Positions 11,401-23,668 of a stretch of DNA of 64,000 nt are shown here, one piece after another. Positions within the stretch are counted from its first letter, which is position 1. The number at the start of each line of letters is the position of its first letter. The notes beneath the pieces are model-generated. The model was not told the origin of the DNA. It ran no database searches and saw only the letters and a program-made list of their open reading frames with translations. This DNA comes from Neoconidiobolus thromboides FSU 785. Its lineage: Eukaryota > Entomophthoromycota > Entomophthoromycetes > Entomophthorales > Neoconidiobolaceae. Both the position numbers and the translations under genes were made by a program. Location of the stretch: positions 101,808-165,807 of the forward strand of contig MU626281.1 of NCBI GenBank assembly GCA_025603075.1. Reading direction: 5' to 3'.

Positions 11401-14400
11401 TCCTCTCACTTTCCACTTAATAATAGTAACATTGGCTTAGACAATAGTAATTTTGGAGCTGGAAATAATAATAATGAAAATGGGTTATTTAGAAAACGTA
11501 CCCAATCAGTTCCTGTTTCTGCTTATTCAAGTCCAGTTTCAAGAGAATCCGCTAGAAAAGTGAGTTCCAATCAATTTGATAACTATGACAATAAATTAGC
11601 ATTGAGTAAATTGGGAGCTTTAAAAGAATCCCTCTTATTAGTTAAAGACCATTCTTTAATTTTATTTAAAGTACCAAAAAAGGAATCGGCTCAAGGTAAA
11701 TTTTTATAATAACTATTTAACAGTTTATTATATTTTAATATTCAATTATTAATTTTTATTTTTATTAGATCCATTAGAAGATTTAAATCATCTTTCATTA
11801 GGAAATTCGACGATTAATGATAATTTAATTGAAGTTCAAGTATGTTCTGGTAAAATTGAAGAATTAGTAGAAATACTAGTTTATGGATTGAATCAATATT
11901 CACCTTATTTATTAAATTATAAAGAAAATCCATTATATGGAGGATCTAATTTATTAAAGTTTGATAGTGAAGAATACCGAGAAATCTTTTTTTGTACATT
12001 TCGAAGTATAACAACACCAAAAAGATTATTTGAATTATTAAAAGAGTGTTTTAATAAATCTTTGTCAAAAGTTATGACGAATTCCAAACCAAGTGAAGAT
12101 CTATTTCAACAAAGTGTCAAAGAAGAAGCTCAAATATTAGATATATTTAAATTTTGGATTACTTATCATTTTCATGATTTCCTTGATTCTCCTGATTTAT
12201 TAGAGTTAATATTTATCTTTTTACATTCTTTAAGTGAAAGAATGAGTAATATATTAGATAAATCCATTTCAGAAGCTGCTTCCGAATTACATATTTTATG
12301 TGAAACACGTTCATTAACACCCATTGTAAGTTCAGGTAATAAAGTAAAAGAAGAAAGAAATGAACCTGTATTTCGTACACCATATGCATTAATGAATTCA
12401 CCTGCTGGTTCTACTGAAAATTTATTAGCTGCAACTGCATCAGTACCATACCAAGTATCTTCATGGGACTTAGATTTATATACTGAAAATCAATTATTAG
12501 ATGCTTTTCATCATTTTATTGCACCAATGCTTAAAAAAGCTACCCCTAAAGATTATTTATTAAGTAGTTCGTTATTAGAAGCACAAAGTATAAGTAATTG
12601 GTCATGGTTAAGTTCAAGTAAACCATTGTCCTATTCAGAAGATGAAACAGCAATTTCAGATATATTTAGTTTATTGGAGAATTGTAGAAGAAGATGTACT
12701 ATATTAAATTCCACTAATAATTCTACTCAAAATCAAAATCAAACTTCATTAACTTGTGATCGAGTGTTAGTATCTTTATTTCCAAGACCAATTGCTGATC
12801 TTTGGCAATTTAGAGATAAAATAAGAACGTGGGCTATTCAACAAGTTTCAATTGAATTAAAAATAGAAGAAAGAATTGAAAGAATTATTAAATTAATTAA
12901 AATGGTTATTATTTGTCGAAGAAAAATGATAGATTTAGCTAGCTCCCATTATCAATTATTAGCTGAATTAATGTCATTGCCTCAAGAAGAAATTGAAAAA
13001 TTACTAAAAAATTATCAATTACCTTCTTTTGTTGAAAGAGGTTTATTAAGTGGTTTAATTAGTCCAGAGAGTAGGTGTTTCAATCGAGCTTGGAATGAAA
13101 TCGCATCAAAATATAATGTACCAATTGATGATTTAAACCCATTAATTGAGGCTATTGAACGTACACTTGAAGAAGATCTACCACAAATTGAAATTGTAAC
13201 TCCTTGTGTAGGTTATGTATTTGAAAGTATTTGTTCTATTATAAGATCTTTACCAGACCATTCAGCAGCTTCAACATCCATATTAAATTTTTCAAAGAGA
13301 ACAGTTATCTATAAGTTGTTACAATGTTTTACAGAATGGGTCGGTATAGCTACAGTTAATCCACCTAACCGTAAAGGTTTTGATACAATGAAATTATTAT
13401 CTGGTTTAGAAGCATTAAAGAAGCCGGATTGGGTAATGGTCAAACAAATAGCATCTGCAGAAAATGGTAATACACACTCGAACTATGCCACTAGTATCTA
13501 TCATTATGCCACAGGAACCGGTTCTTTTAGACGAATTTTTGGAACTATTGTAAGTGAACAGTTGGAAAAACAAAAATTAGAAAATCGAGAAAGGGAAAAA
13601 GTAATGCGAGAAGTGAAAGCTCATCAATTAGAAATGTTAAAAAAACAACAAGAACAAGCTAAGTTGTATGATAAACAACAAAAAGAACAGCAAGTTCGTA
13701 AAGCAAAAACAAAAGAATTGATGAAAATGGCCTCCCTCTATAAAACCGTTCAATCTTCAGGTGATACTTCTTTATCACTTTCGAAATTTTCAAGTATTAC
13801 TTCCAAAAAACCAGTGCATGTTATTAAGCTCATTAATTCAACTACTATCGTGGATGAAGGTTATACAAAAAGGGATTTTGTTATTCGAATTATTACTGAG
13901 GAAGGAGGGGAATATTTAATTCAATGTTTAGATAAAGTGGATATGGATGAATGGGTACATGTAATCAATGTAGCAGCTCAACAAGCAGCAGCTAGAAGAG
14001 TTACTTTATTAGCTCAAGATTTAAGTTCATTAAATGAAGAAGATAATTCTACTTCAATTGTTACAGCAAAATCAAGGAATTCAGGTAACTTTTTTTAAAT
14101 TTTTATTTGTATCTATTATGAACTGAGATTTTAATGTATTATTTTTTATTAGTGTTTGGTGTTGAATTGAGTAAAGTTATGAAAGATAAAGAATTACCAT
14201 TAGTAGTAAAAAAATGTATTGCTGAAGTTGAAAAAAGAGGATTAGATGAGGTAGGTATCTATCGAGTACCTGGCTCAGCTTCAAGAATTAGTGCTTTATG
14301 TAAAGCATTTGATGAAGGTAAGATTTAAATTAGAATGAATGATTAATGGGATATAATATTAATTGTATTTTCAATTAGATTCCGAAAGTATGGATTTAAC

Positions 14401-14994
14401 ACAAGATGAATGGGGAGATATTAATGTAGTTGCATGTACCTTAAAACAATATCTAAGAGATCTACCAGAACCTATAGCTACTTACGAACTGTATGATAGT
14501 TTTATTAGTGCTGTTAGTAAGTATTTTTTTATTTCAATATTAATTTAAAAGTAAGGTATTAATAATGAATTTAGCTGTTGAAGATTATGATGAGCGCTTA
14601 TTTGCAATTAAAGATGTGTTACCAAAATTACCAGAACAAAATTACATCTTTTTAAAAACATTAATTGAACATTTGGAACAGTAAGTTTTGATTAAATTTA
14701 ATATGTAAACAATAACTTAATTATTCGTTATTTCCTCTTAGTGTCACCGATTTTGAAGAAACAAATCATATGTATGCAACTAATTTAGCTATTGTATTTG
14801 GTCCCACTATCTTTCGACCACCACCAAGTGAGTCCAGCTTTGCTTTATCTATGGCTAATTTAGGTCATCAACAAAATTTAGTTAAAAATTTAATATTACA
14901 ATACCATTGGTTATTTGATGTGGAGGCAGAAGTGGAAGAAAGCCATGATGATACAATGATTACCATTACAGAACCAATGGAAGGGGAACATTAA
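8488..14994 (+). CDS. BEM2: Bem2-like RasGEF/PH/RhoGAP protein
   Basis: Six exons (8488-11695, 11769-14084, 14153-14317, 14379-14516, 14575-14680, 14742-14994) give 2061 aa, close to yeast Bem2 in size. The order of parts is as follows. A Ser-rich N-terminus comes first, then a PH-like domain with long inserts (about 127-410) and a RasGEF N-type region (about 490-615). A Cdc25-like block (about 650-860, starting DPQELAQQL) and a further RasGEF-type helical region in exon 2 follow. Next are a charged coiled coil (about 1665-1725), a second PH domain (about 1750-1815) and a C-terminal RhoGAP domain (about 1842-2040). The RhoGAP arginine finger is in GIYRVPGS (about 1879), and the CTLKQYLRDLPEP motif is intact. 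Bem2 proteins inactivate Rho1/Cdc42-type GTPases in polarity and cytokinesis. Whether the RasGEF part is catalytic cannot be told. All splice joins keep frame. Confidence 0.93.
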
Positions 14995-16164
14995 GGATAT
15001 AATGGAATAAACAGCATTGAGTATGTTATTGATTATTTGAGGATTTAATAAGATATTTGGCATTGAAAAAGAAGGATTGGATGTACGATGGATTGGGAAT
15101 AAGGACGAGAATGATTGATTGATTGAATGGTCAATAATCAATTTTATATTTTTTTATTTTTTTATAGTATATATATTAACGATAAATAATCTAATTTAAA
15201 TTTCTTTATTAATAAATTTTTAATATCTTTTTAATGTATTCTTTTTATTCTTGATTTTTTTAATAGGTTATTATTCTTTCTGATAACGTTTAAAGTATTA
15301 AATATTTAAATAATTAAGCTGGATTTCTCAAATCCTTACTAATGGGATCTTAATTTAAGAATCAACCATTGATTGGCTCTCTCCGATTTGTAAGAAAATT
15401 TTTTTCTCAAAATTTTTATAAATTTGAAAGTTTCATTATCATAGAAAATCACTTTTTGAATCGAATTTGTAAGTAAACTATTAACTACTTTAATAAAAAA
15501 ATTTCATTAAAATCCCAATGATGATCCAACAACATACCGGTTTTGATATTTTTTATAAAAATAAATGATGGACCAACTATCTCTAAGAAGCCCTGAGTTC
15601 TTTTAAATGTTAACAAAACAATGATCTAGTGTCACTTATTAATCTTCATTTCTTTAGTTTTTCCACATATATCAATGATTGTACAAAAAATCATTTATAT
15701 TCGGTCTATCAGTAAAAACTAATAGGTAAGTGGTTTTTTTATCTGATCTATGATAACAATAGCATGATGAAATAAAATTTTTAATTTAATCTGTCAATCC
15801 GCTGAAAACGCCCAGGTTGCTGGAGTTTATTGACGAGTATAATGATTCTGAAATTGTTTTATTACTCTTATTTTGATTTTATGTAAGCATCTTATTAACC
15901 TGCTTGTTTTTTTATAGATACCCTTGTCTTACCTTATGTACTATATATTTGTAAATTATGAAATAAAATAAACCTTAATTAATATACTCTTTTTATTTGT
16001 CCCAATTTTTTAAATAAAGGCACCTGTTTGAATTTAAATAACTTAATTTACCTTAGATTTCTATCAATATCTAAAACTAGAAACTTCAAAAAAATAAAGT
16101 CAAATATTAAATTTTCAAATAACTGCCATTTATTTATACTAACAATTCAAAAAAAATTATTTTT
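14995..16164. other. Intergenic stretch with a snoRNA
   Basis: It lies between the converging ends of BEM2 and SmF. The only feature I recognise is the box C/D snoRNA at 15755-15858. Confidence 0.65.
15755..15858 (+). ncRNA. Box C/D snoRNA, snR55/U33-like guide for 18S rRNA
   Basis: A terminal stem AACAAT (15755-15760) / ATTGTT (15853-15858) closes around box C ATGATGA (15764-15770) and box D CTGA (15848-15851). An internal D' box CTGA (15802-15805) is preceded by AATCTGTCAATCC (15788-15800). This is perfectly complementary to the conserved 18S rRNA segment GGATTGACAGATT. By the box D plus 5 rule, the base opposite the target is the first U after GGA. In yeast that is U1269, methylated with snR55 (human U33). 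A C'-like TGACGA lies at 15831-15836. No target was recognised for the second guide before box D. It is intergenic, so either independently transcribed or on a non-coding host. Confidence 0.85.
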
Positions 16165-16780
16165 TCATTCCATGGCTTCTTCTTTAACTTCTTCTTTTAA
16201 TTCTTCATCAGCTCCACGGATATATAATACATTATTACACCTAATAATTAAAATAAAATTATTAATACACATTCCGAGATAAAAAATTCAACTTTTTACC
16301 TTATCAATACTTCCCCAACTTGAGCACCTATTCCATCTTCAAATTCTTCAGCTGAGTTTAACTATAAAAATTCAAATATTAATAGGTAATAAAAATAAAA
16401 AAATAAAAATAAAATTAACAATAAAAAACAAGTAGAAACAATAACCATGTAGATAAATCAATTATTACTAATAATGCTTACTTGTAAATTCATATAAGAA
16501 TCAACCGAAGTTAAAAAACCTTTGTATTCTAAACCCCACTTGAGTTTGACTACTACGGCTTTTCCAGTTAAATTTTGTAAAAAGGGTTTGGGATTGACGG
16601 GGATTAACTAATAAATAGAGAAATGAGATTAGCATTTGTTGTTTTGTGAGTGGATTTTTCAATGAGATTGATAGCTTGGTTATTTGAAATTTGAAGTTGT
16701 GGTTTTTTAGTGTTGAGTTTTGAAAACGATTTTGCTAAAACCGTGAATATGCGGTATATAATTATACTTACACTTGACAT
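16165..16780 (-). CDS. SMX3: Small nuclear ribonucleoprotein F (SmF)
   Basis: Four exons (16780-16772, 16607-16482, 16361-16300, 16240-16165) give 90 aa. The Sm1 motif is intact ([18 protein letters not shown], then [10 protein letters not shown]), and so is Sm2 ([11 protein letters not shown]). [13 protein letters not shown] at the start is diagnostic for SmF rather than other Sm or Lsm proteins. SmF is one of seven Sm proteins that ring the Sm site of U1, U2, U4 and U5 snRNA. The first coding exon is only nine bases (Met-Ser-Ser). A charged Glu/Lys tail follows Sm2. It is divergent with DPH1 across about 220 bp. Confidence 0.95.
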
Positions 16781-17003
16781 AGTCTGATTATTGTTTTACT
16801 TTTTTTAACTTTTGGTTAAAGAATGAATTTGATTTCTAAAAATTGAATTTGAATGAATCTAAAAATCCAAAATAAACTTCATTTATGCAGCTTTATTTTA
16901 GGACTTTGGGACTTAAGTTCCTTTTTTTGCAATTCATTTTTTTAGGAATTTTAGTTTTGAAATTTCCAGTTACTATTTTTATTCAATCAAAGTAAATAAA
17001 TAA
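16781..17003. promoter_or_regulatory. Shared divergent promoter, SmF / DPH1
   Basis: Only 223 bp separate the two start codons, so both genes must be driven from here. The tract is AT-rich, and no clear TATA box could be assigned to either side. Confidence 0.55.
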
Positions 17004-18918
17004 ATGGATTTGACAACAATCAAAAAAGGGATAGAAGATATTGAAGGTAGATACTAGATAGTAGCCAATACGAAAAAGATCATTTTAAAAAAAATTCCTA
17101 ATAGATAATGCCACCGCTCCAAAATCTCGAGCTAGTAACCGTCGATTATGGAACCAAATACCAGAAGATATATTAAATGATGAGTTGTTAAATATGGCAA
17201 TAAAACAAGTATGTATTATTTATTTAATAAAAAATTTAAAAAATAGTAATCAATTTGACAAAAATTAGTTACCTTCCAATTATAACTTTGAAATTCACAA
17301 GAGTATTTGGCAAATTAAAAAATTTGGAGCTACAAAAGGTAATAATATACATATATATCTTATTAAACTAGTTTATTATTATCAATATCAAAAAACTAAT
17401 CCCTATCCTTTATAGTGGCTTTACAATTCCCTGAAGGTATATTAATGTTTGCTTGTACTATAGCGGATATATTGGAAAGGTAAATAAAAAATAGCTTTTA
17501 ATAAGAAATATTTAACTTAAATATTTAACTAGATTCTGTGACGTAAAGACAGTAATAATGGGGGATGTAACTTATGGTGCATGTTGTGTAGATGATTTCA
17601 CAGCTAAAGCATTAAAGTGTGATTTTTTATTACATTATGGACATTCTTGTTTAGGTAAATGAATTTAAAATATTTCATTTCATTTTTGTTAATTTATTTT
17701 ATTAAATTCTATATTCTAATTTTAAAAATTTATTAGTTCCTGTTGATATTACTAGTATAAAGACATTATACATCTTTGTTGATATCAGTATTAATATCCA
17801 ACATTTCATTGATACTGTAGAATATAATTTTGAAGTTGGTAGTAAATTAGCCTTAGTAGGTACAATTCAATTTGGTACTGCTTTACAAGTAAGTATTTTA
17901 TCAACGTTTATTATTAAACCATCAAATTATTATTATTTATTTATTTTTAAAATAATAATTAGGCTTCATATCAATTACTTTCTAAAAATTATCAAATTTT
18001 AATACCACAAAGTAAACCATTAAGTCCTGGTGAAATATTAGGTTGTACGGCACCAAAAATTAACTCACAAGATGCATTGATGTAAGTGTAATATGCCCTC
18101 TTCCTAGTAATTTAATACAATTCTAATATCTTCCATAAAATACTAGCTACCTAGGTGATGGTCGGTTTCATTTAGAAGCTGCTATGATAGCTAATCCTGA
18201 TTTACCAGCTTATCGATATGACCCATATAATCAAAAATTTACTAGAGAATATTATAACCATAGTGAAATGCATGAAATAAGAGAGTTTGCAATCCAACAA
18301 AGCAAAAAAGCCAAAAATTTTGGTATCATTTTAGGTACCCTTGGTAGACAGGGTAGTAATCGAGTTTTAGAAGTAAGGATTTTTCTATAGTAGAGATTTT
18401 AATTGATAATGTTTTATTTCTAGGCATTGAAAGAGAAGATTGAAGATAAGGGATTAAACTATAGTATTATTTTATTATCTGAAATCTTTCCAACCAAATT
18501 AAATGAGTTTGAAAATATTGATGTGTAAGTATTAACAGCTATAACACTATTAGTCAACTAATTAATCTTTTTGATTTTGTTAATTATTAGTTTTGTTCAA
18601 ATAGCTTGTCCTCGGTTAAGTATTGATTGGGGTTATGCATTTAATAAGCCCTTATTAACTCCTTATGAAGTTAATGTTGCTTTAGATAATATTGAATTTC
18701 AAGATGTTTATCCAATGGACTTTTATGCTAATGAATCTTTAGGAAATTGGACACCAAATCATAATAATCATTTAAAAAATAAAAATAGAAATAAGAAGAA
18801 TGAGAAAGTACTAAGTACAAAGAATAAGACGAGTGAGAAAGATAAGGAGGATAATGGATGTTGTGGAAGTAAAAATAAAAAAGAAGAAGGTGGGTGTTGT
18901 GGTCGTAAGGTGGTGTAA
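17004..18918 (+). CDS. DPH1: Diphthamide biosynthesis protein 1 (3-amino-3-carboxypropyl transferase subunit)
   Basis: Ten exons (17004-17046, 17105-17208, 17269-17338, 17416-17479, 17533-17654, 17737-17888, 17963-18081, 18147-18372, 18424-18524, 18591-18918) join in frame to 442 aa. Family signatures include [48 protein letters not shown] and YGHSCL. The three expected 4Fe-4S cysteine sites are present: C111/C112, C213 (in ILGCTAPKI) and C340 (in [11 protein letters not shown]). With Dph2 it makes a carbon radical from SAM and modifies the target histidine of elongation factor 2, the first diphthamide step in the cytosol. Unusually, the tail is Lys/Asn-rich and ends with two CCG motifs. DPH6, a later pathway step, is at 44516-45654. 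Confidence 0.94.
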
Positions 18919-19276
18919 GATCAGTAGGGAGTTTATTTATAAATAAATATAATTTTTGAATAAAAGTAATTTTTGTTTAATTGATATGAAATGTTTTTTA
19001 CTTATTTTTCTATAATGCCAATATATTGAAGAAATTAATTTCCTAAATTAAATTAGTAAGATAAAAGATCAAAGCTTATGATTGGTTGTTATTAAACCAA
19101 ATTTCACATTTGATTAATTTTTAATATTTGTTATTTTTTATTTTTTAAGAAAATAGTATAATACTTGTATATATTTTTATATCAACAATAGAAGATATTA
19201 TTTCTTTAAACTTCAACTAGGACTCGCATAAGCCCACTTTTAAATTAAATACAAATAGTCAATTATCATATCGAAT
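18919..19276. other. Intergenic, nothing recognised
   Basis: AT-rich spacer between DPH1 and the next plus-strand gene; no motif stands out. Confidence 0.6.
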
Positions 19277-19873
19277 ATGTTATTAACACGATTAACTACA
19301 AGTATTAAACCAACGAAACTAAAAAGTACATTCCATTTTAATAATAATTTATTAATCAAACGAACATTATTTGAAAAAATATCTCCACATCCAAAGAACT
19401 CATTGTTATTCTATAAAGATTTTATATTAATTATGGGCATCTTTGCTATCACTGGCTCCACTTCAGTTTATATTTCAAGACCTTTATTAAATAATCTCTT
19501 TGGCTTAAAAGGTAAGGAACAATTTGATCTAGTTTTAGCAATAGATATAGATTCATTTTATAATACAATGTTTTTTTAAATATTACCACTACTAAATTAA
19601 AAAACAATTTCAATGAATTAGTAATTAATAGCATATAAAAAAAGAGTATTAAGTGAACTAAGCATTTATCTTTTTTATATAGGTTCCTTAAAAGAAGGCC
19701 CATGGAGTTATCGAATAAGTTCTGTATTATTAGGATTACCAACTTATTCATTATTATTATTTACGTTTTCTAATTTATTTGGTAAAAATGTTTATTTTTA
19801 TCCAATATTAAAAAGAATGTGGAGTCGATTTTTACCTAAAAAATGGAGTAATAAATTGACTATGCTAAAGTAG
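19277..19873 (+). CDS. Small predicted mitochondrial membrane protein
   Basis: Two exons (19277-19511, 19683-19873) join in phase to 141 aa. The first 40 residues are rich in Arg, Lys, Ser and Thr with few acids, as in a mitochondrial presequence. A first hydrophobic segment (about 50-75, containing GIFAITGSTSVYISRP) and a second (about 85-110, containing SVLLGLPTYSLLLFTF) probably span a membrane. A basic tail with Trp follows (RMWSRFLPKKW). The FAITGSTS and GPWSYR motifs remind me of a DUF-type family shared by fungal mitochondria and some bacteria. I cannot name a function. Confidence 0.78.
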
Positions 19874-19906
19874 TTAAATAAATAAATAAACTAAAGTGAT
19901 TTTTAT

Positions 19907-20013
19907 ATATATGGGGATGTATTATTTTATTTAAGAATTTTATTAACAACCTTTCCACTACAAATAGCACAAAAAATGAAAAAGTAATGAAACCAAAGAA
20001 AACGTCCCCATAC
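19907..20013 (-). mobile_element. Palindromic MITE-like element, copy 7
   Basis: It lies just past the stop of the membrane-protein gene. It reads ATATGGGGATGTATT, then GAATTTTATTAACAACC, and ends AAAACGTCCCCATA. The central AGCGCT is mutated (AATAGCACAA). Confidence 0.85.
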
Positions 20014-20224
20014 AATACATTGATGTTATATAATATTGAATTGTTATATTATATATAGTTTAATTCAATAAGATTGATTCTCAATATTAAAAATAGATTA
20101 TAATAATTTTTAGTAGAAAATAGTTTATTTTATTCGAAAGCATCAACAAGAATAAAAAATTAATAAGCTAAATAAAGATCACCTATTACATAATCAAAAA
20201 CATCTTTTAAACTTTAATATCAGT

Positions 20225-21309
20225 TTAAATTTGGCATTGGGCATCATTACAATGACGTACTAAAACTTCGTCTTTATGCTACAATAAATAAATAACAATA
20301 ATTAATTAATATAATAATAAAATAAATAATATCTACATCAATAATATTAGGATCCCCACCAGCAGCAAATATAACTTCTTTTAAACTTGGATAATCACCA
20401 TAGCCTTTTTGTTTAAATTCATATAATATCTCACCACCTTGATCAAGTAAATAAGTACCACCTAATTGACTATTTAAAAAACAAATGTTATGTTAATAAT
20501 TGTATTATTTTGTTATATTAAGATAGTTAATTATTACAATCCATCACCAACCTAAACAAAAATAGATTATTAATAAATTATCAATAAATTATTAATAGAT
20601 TATTAATAAAATACTAATTATACTTACCAACATATTACCAGTGATACCACGTTCTTTACAAGCTCTAGAAGCTCTTTCTATAAATAAAAGACAAATAAAT
20701 AAATTGTATTTATTAATAATAGTAATATACTTACGTTCTTCATCGCCAAATAAAGTAACAATACCGGACCAATAATTATGACGATTAAAATTCAAATATT
20801 TATATAAAGTTCTTGGTTTGTCCATATATAATTCATAATCCCAAAATTTATTTTCAGTCCATTCCTATTATAAAATAGAATATTTTATTAATATTATGTT
20901 TATACATTAACAATAATATTATTATTACTTTTAAACCTAATTCATCAAATCCAATACCAATAACACGAACGTTTAATTTTTCTATTAAAAATAAACAAAT
21001 AAACAAAATTATTATAATAAAATAGAAATAAATTTACCAAACTCTTTTTTATAATTAGAAAGTACTTTAGCTTCTAAACTAAAATGAAAAAGCATAAACA
21101 TATTATATTATAAAAAGATATGATAGCATTAGATTCTTATTTTCTACTTACCGACATAAGGGACACCCAAATCTTCGAAATATTTTAAATAATACTTTTT
21201 GATGATCCCAAGCGGAATTTAATTTGACAATTTCTTCTGGTTTATCCCAGGGATTGACTTCAATATTTAAATTAATTTTTTGTCCGATTAAACTCTTTTC
21301 GGTAGTCAT
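20225..21309 (-). CDS. PRXL2-like thioredoxin-fold protein, paralogue A
   Basis: Eight exons (21309-21152, 21078-21038, 20981-20929, 20864-20735, 20677-20628, 20551-20538, 20469-20337, 20278-20225) give 210 aa. The fold and motifs match peroxiredoxin-like 2 (PRXL2/AhpC-TSA-type) proteins: FRRFGCPLCR with a CxxC redox pair (about 49-52), then VRVIGIGFDELG, a Tyr/Trp-rich middle, and GDGFQLGGTYLLDQGGEILY. Members reduce or sense peroxides and quinones; the substrate here is unknown. Exon 6 is only 14 bases and is shared with paralogue B. This gene and its two neighbours form a three-gene cluster of the family. Confidence 0.88.
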
Positions 21310-22388
21310 TGTTATATGTTTCTTCTGTTAATATAGAAATAGATAGAATCGATTTATTTAATACAAATAATCAATGTTTGGAGTTGAGTTTCATATTTAT
21401 ACTTAATTTTTTAATTATTACTCCCTTACTCGCTTCGCATTTTTTTAAAATTTTGTTAGTCAATTAGCCTATTTTATCTAGTTATCCGCCTAGCATAATT
21501 TCATTTTTTGAATTATGGTTTTTTTTAATCGATGGACAAATTTAGTAATTTAATGGCCTTTAACATCGTAACTTGTGTTTAACACATTGCTGTTAAGTCA
21601 TAGCAATCCGTTTTTGAAGTTGAGGTTAAAATGAACTTATAACATATTAATAATTTTCAACCAATTAAATTAAGTTCATCTCGTTTTATAAATCAATTCA
21701 ATTAGTTAAATTTGCTTTAGTGTGGCTAAAGTCCAAACTTAATATCTATAAATAAAATCGCCCGACAACAATATGTTAATATCGTAATTATTGAGATGAA
21801 ATTGGAATTTGGATTTATTTCATTTTTAACAGTATTTATTCTTAGGGTAATTAGTCGATTTTTTTTAGTTTTATTAAATAATTTAGCCATACTTGAATTT
21901 TTTATAAAAAAATTAACCATGGTGCTACATATTAGTAATTATACTATTAAAATGATTGTGAAAGAATATTTAATAAAATAGGATAACGATGACAATGTTA
22001 TTAAGTTTTTTCATGTTTTATTTGAAAATAAAGAGATTATTATTCATAAAGTTTTTTTAAATTTTTGTTAAAGAATTAATTTTATGGGTTAAATAAAATC
22101 CTAACAAATATAATTGCTTTTTTATTCTGATTGTTTTTTTGATCAAAATTTCTATTGTCTAGAACAAAACTTTATTAAGAATTTTCAGCATTTTCATTTT
22201 ATAAATCAACTAATATATTTAAATCTAGAAAATAAGTCTTTGAAAAAGTTAATAATGAATAAAAAATACATCACTTAAAAATTGATACAAAATAATAGAG
22301 TATAAAGTACAAATGATACAAAATAATGCAATAAATTACAAGATATAAATGACATAAAATAACGCAAAATTAAATGGCTTAGAAAAGA
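21310..22388. other. Intergenic, nothing recognised
   Basis: AT-rich. The overlapping 61-64 aa frames at 21726-21981 on opposite strands have no recognisable content. Confidence 0.6.
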
Positions 22389-23356
22389 CTATAGTTTATT
22401 ATCATGATATACTGGGAAATGGGGAGAGATAGTATTCTAAAAGAAACATTAACAATAACCAGTAATCTCAAGTATAAAATCTTACCTCAATGACATTAGA
22501 ATTACCCCCAATCAATTCAATCATCTTCTTGATATCTGGATAATCACTGCCCGTTACCTGCTCAAATTTATAAATTAACTCTTGATTATCAAATAATAGT
22601 GTGGCTCCTAATTGGCTATTAAAATATATTAAAAAACGTTCCATTTATACAATTGATGAATTAAAATTACAAGCCATCGCCTTTCTAAATAAACATCAAA
22701 CTATGTTAATACTTAATTATTAAAAAATAGTGTTTAATTACCGTATAATTTCCACCAACACCCATTTCTTTAGCCTGTTTTAAAGAGTTCACTACACAGT
22801 TTTAAAAAAATCTATTAAAATAAAACAAAATAAAATAACTTACAAGTAGTTGGACTGGTAAAAGCAAATATAGCATTAAATAAAGTCACTCTCTTTAAAT
22901 TAAAATATTCATATACTTTTTTTTCTTGATCTAAATACAATTCTCCATCCCAATAGTTACCTTGTTCGAATTCCTTATTTGGTTTAAATATTTAGATTAT
23001 AATAAAGATTATTCAAAAGAAGAAAAACCTACTTTATACCCATTAATATCAAACCCAATGCCAATTAACTTTACATTGTATTTGTCTATAAATAAAGATG
23101 ATTAATATATCTAATTCTTATCACATTAATCAACTCCAATCGAACTATCATAATCAATTAAAATATCTTTTTCTCTCATTAACTTACCAAAAATTGGTTT
23201 ATAACTTGACAATGCTTTCGCTTCCATCCTACATAATGGACAACCAAATCGACGCATTAATTTCACTACCACTTTCCCATTTAATATTTCAGATAAATGT
23301 ATTTTCTTCATCCCATTTTTGGTTACTTGAGTTACTAATAATTGCTCAAGGCTCAT
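22389..23356 (-). CDS. PRXL2-like thioredoxin-fold protein, paralogue B
   Basis: Seven exons (23356-23188, 23085-23033, 22973-22844, 22791-22742, 22684-22671, 22615-22486, 22436-22389) join in frame to 197 aa. The start gives MSLEQLL, and MRRFGCPLCRMEAKALSSYK carries the CxxC pair. VKLIGIGFDINGYK, GNYWDGELYLDQ and GDGFQLGATLLFDNQ follow the family order. The 14-base exon 5 is in the same place as exon 6 of paralogue A. Paralogue B lacks the intron after the CxxC arginine that paralogue A and the third copy have. The last small exon is inferred; if it is unspliced, the frame would end at 22468. Confidence 0.85.
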
Positions 23357-23585
23357 CTTTATTTGATTTTTTTTAATTAGATGTTGCTTTAATTTTATTA
23401 AAACTGATAATTGTCAATAATTTTACGATTATTAAACACACATTCTCCCTTTTTATTAAGTCATAATGTTGGAATTTCGTATCCCTTTCTTTTTGACCGT
23501 TTAGAAAATGTGGCTTTTTATTCATAAAAAAATTCATATGTAGACTGATTATAATTAAGTTATTTGTTTAAATTTCGGTAACATA

Positions 23586-23668
23586 GATCAGGTGGCCGAG
23601 TTGGTCTAAGGCGCCGTGTTAAGGCCGCGGTCTCTTCGGAGGCGTGGGTTCGAATCCCATCCTGATCA
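23586..23668 (+). tRNA. tRNA-Leu (anticodon AAG)
   Basis: 83 bases fold as a class II tRNA. The acceptor is GATCAGG / CCTGATC with discriminator A (23668). The A box is TGGCCGAGTTGG, the anticodon stem CCGTG / CGCGG with loop TTAAGGC gives AAG, and the long variable arm ends in GGAGGC. The T arm is GTGGG-TTCGAAT-CCCAT. There is no intron. It sits between PRXL2 paralogues B and C. Confidence 0.97.

Noticed and set aside
12213-12401. Minus-strand 62-aa hydrophobic frame
   Set aside because: It is antisense to the BEM2-like exon 2; composition is explained by the AT-rich sense codons.
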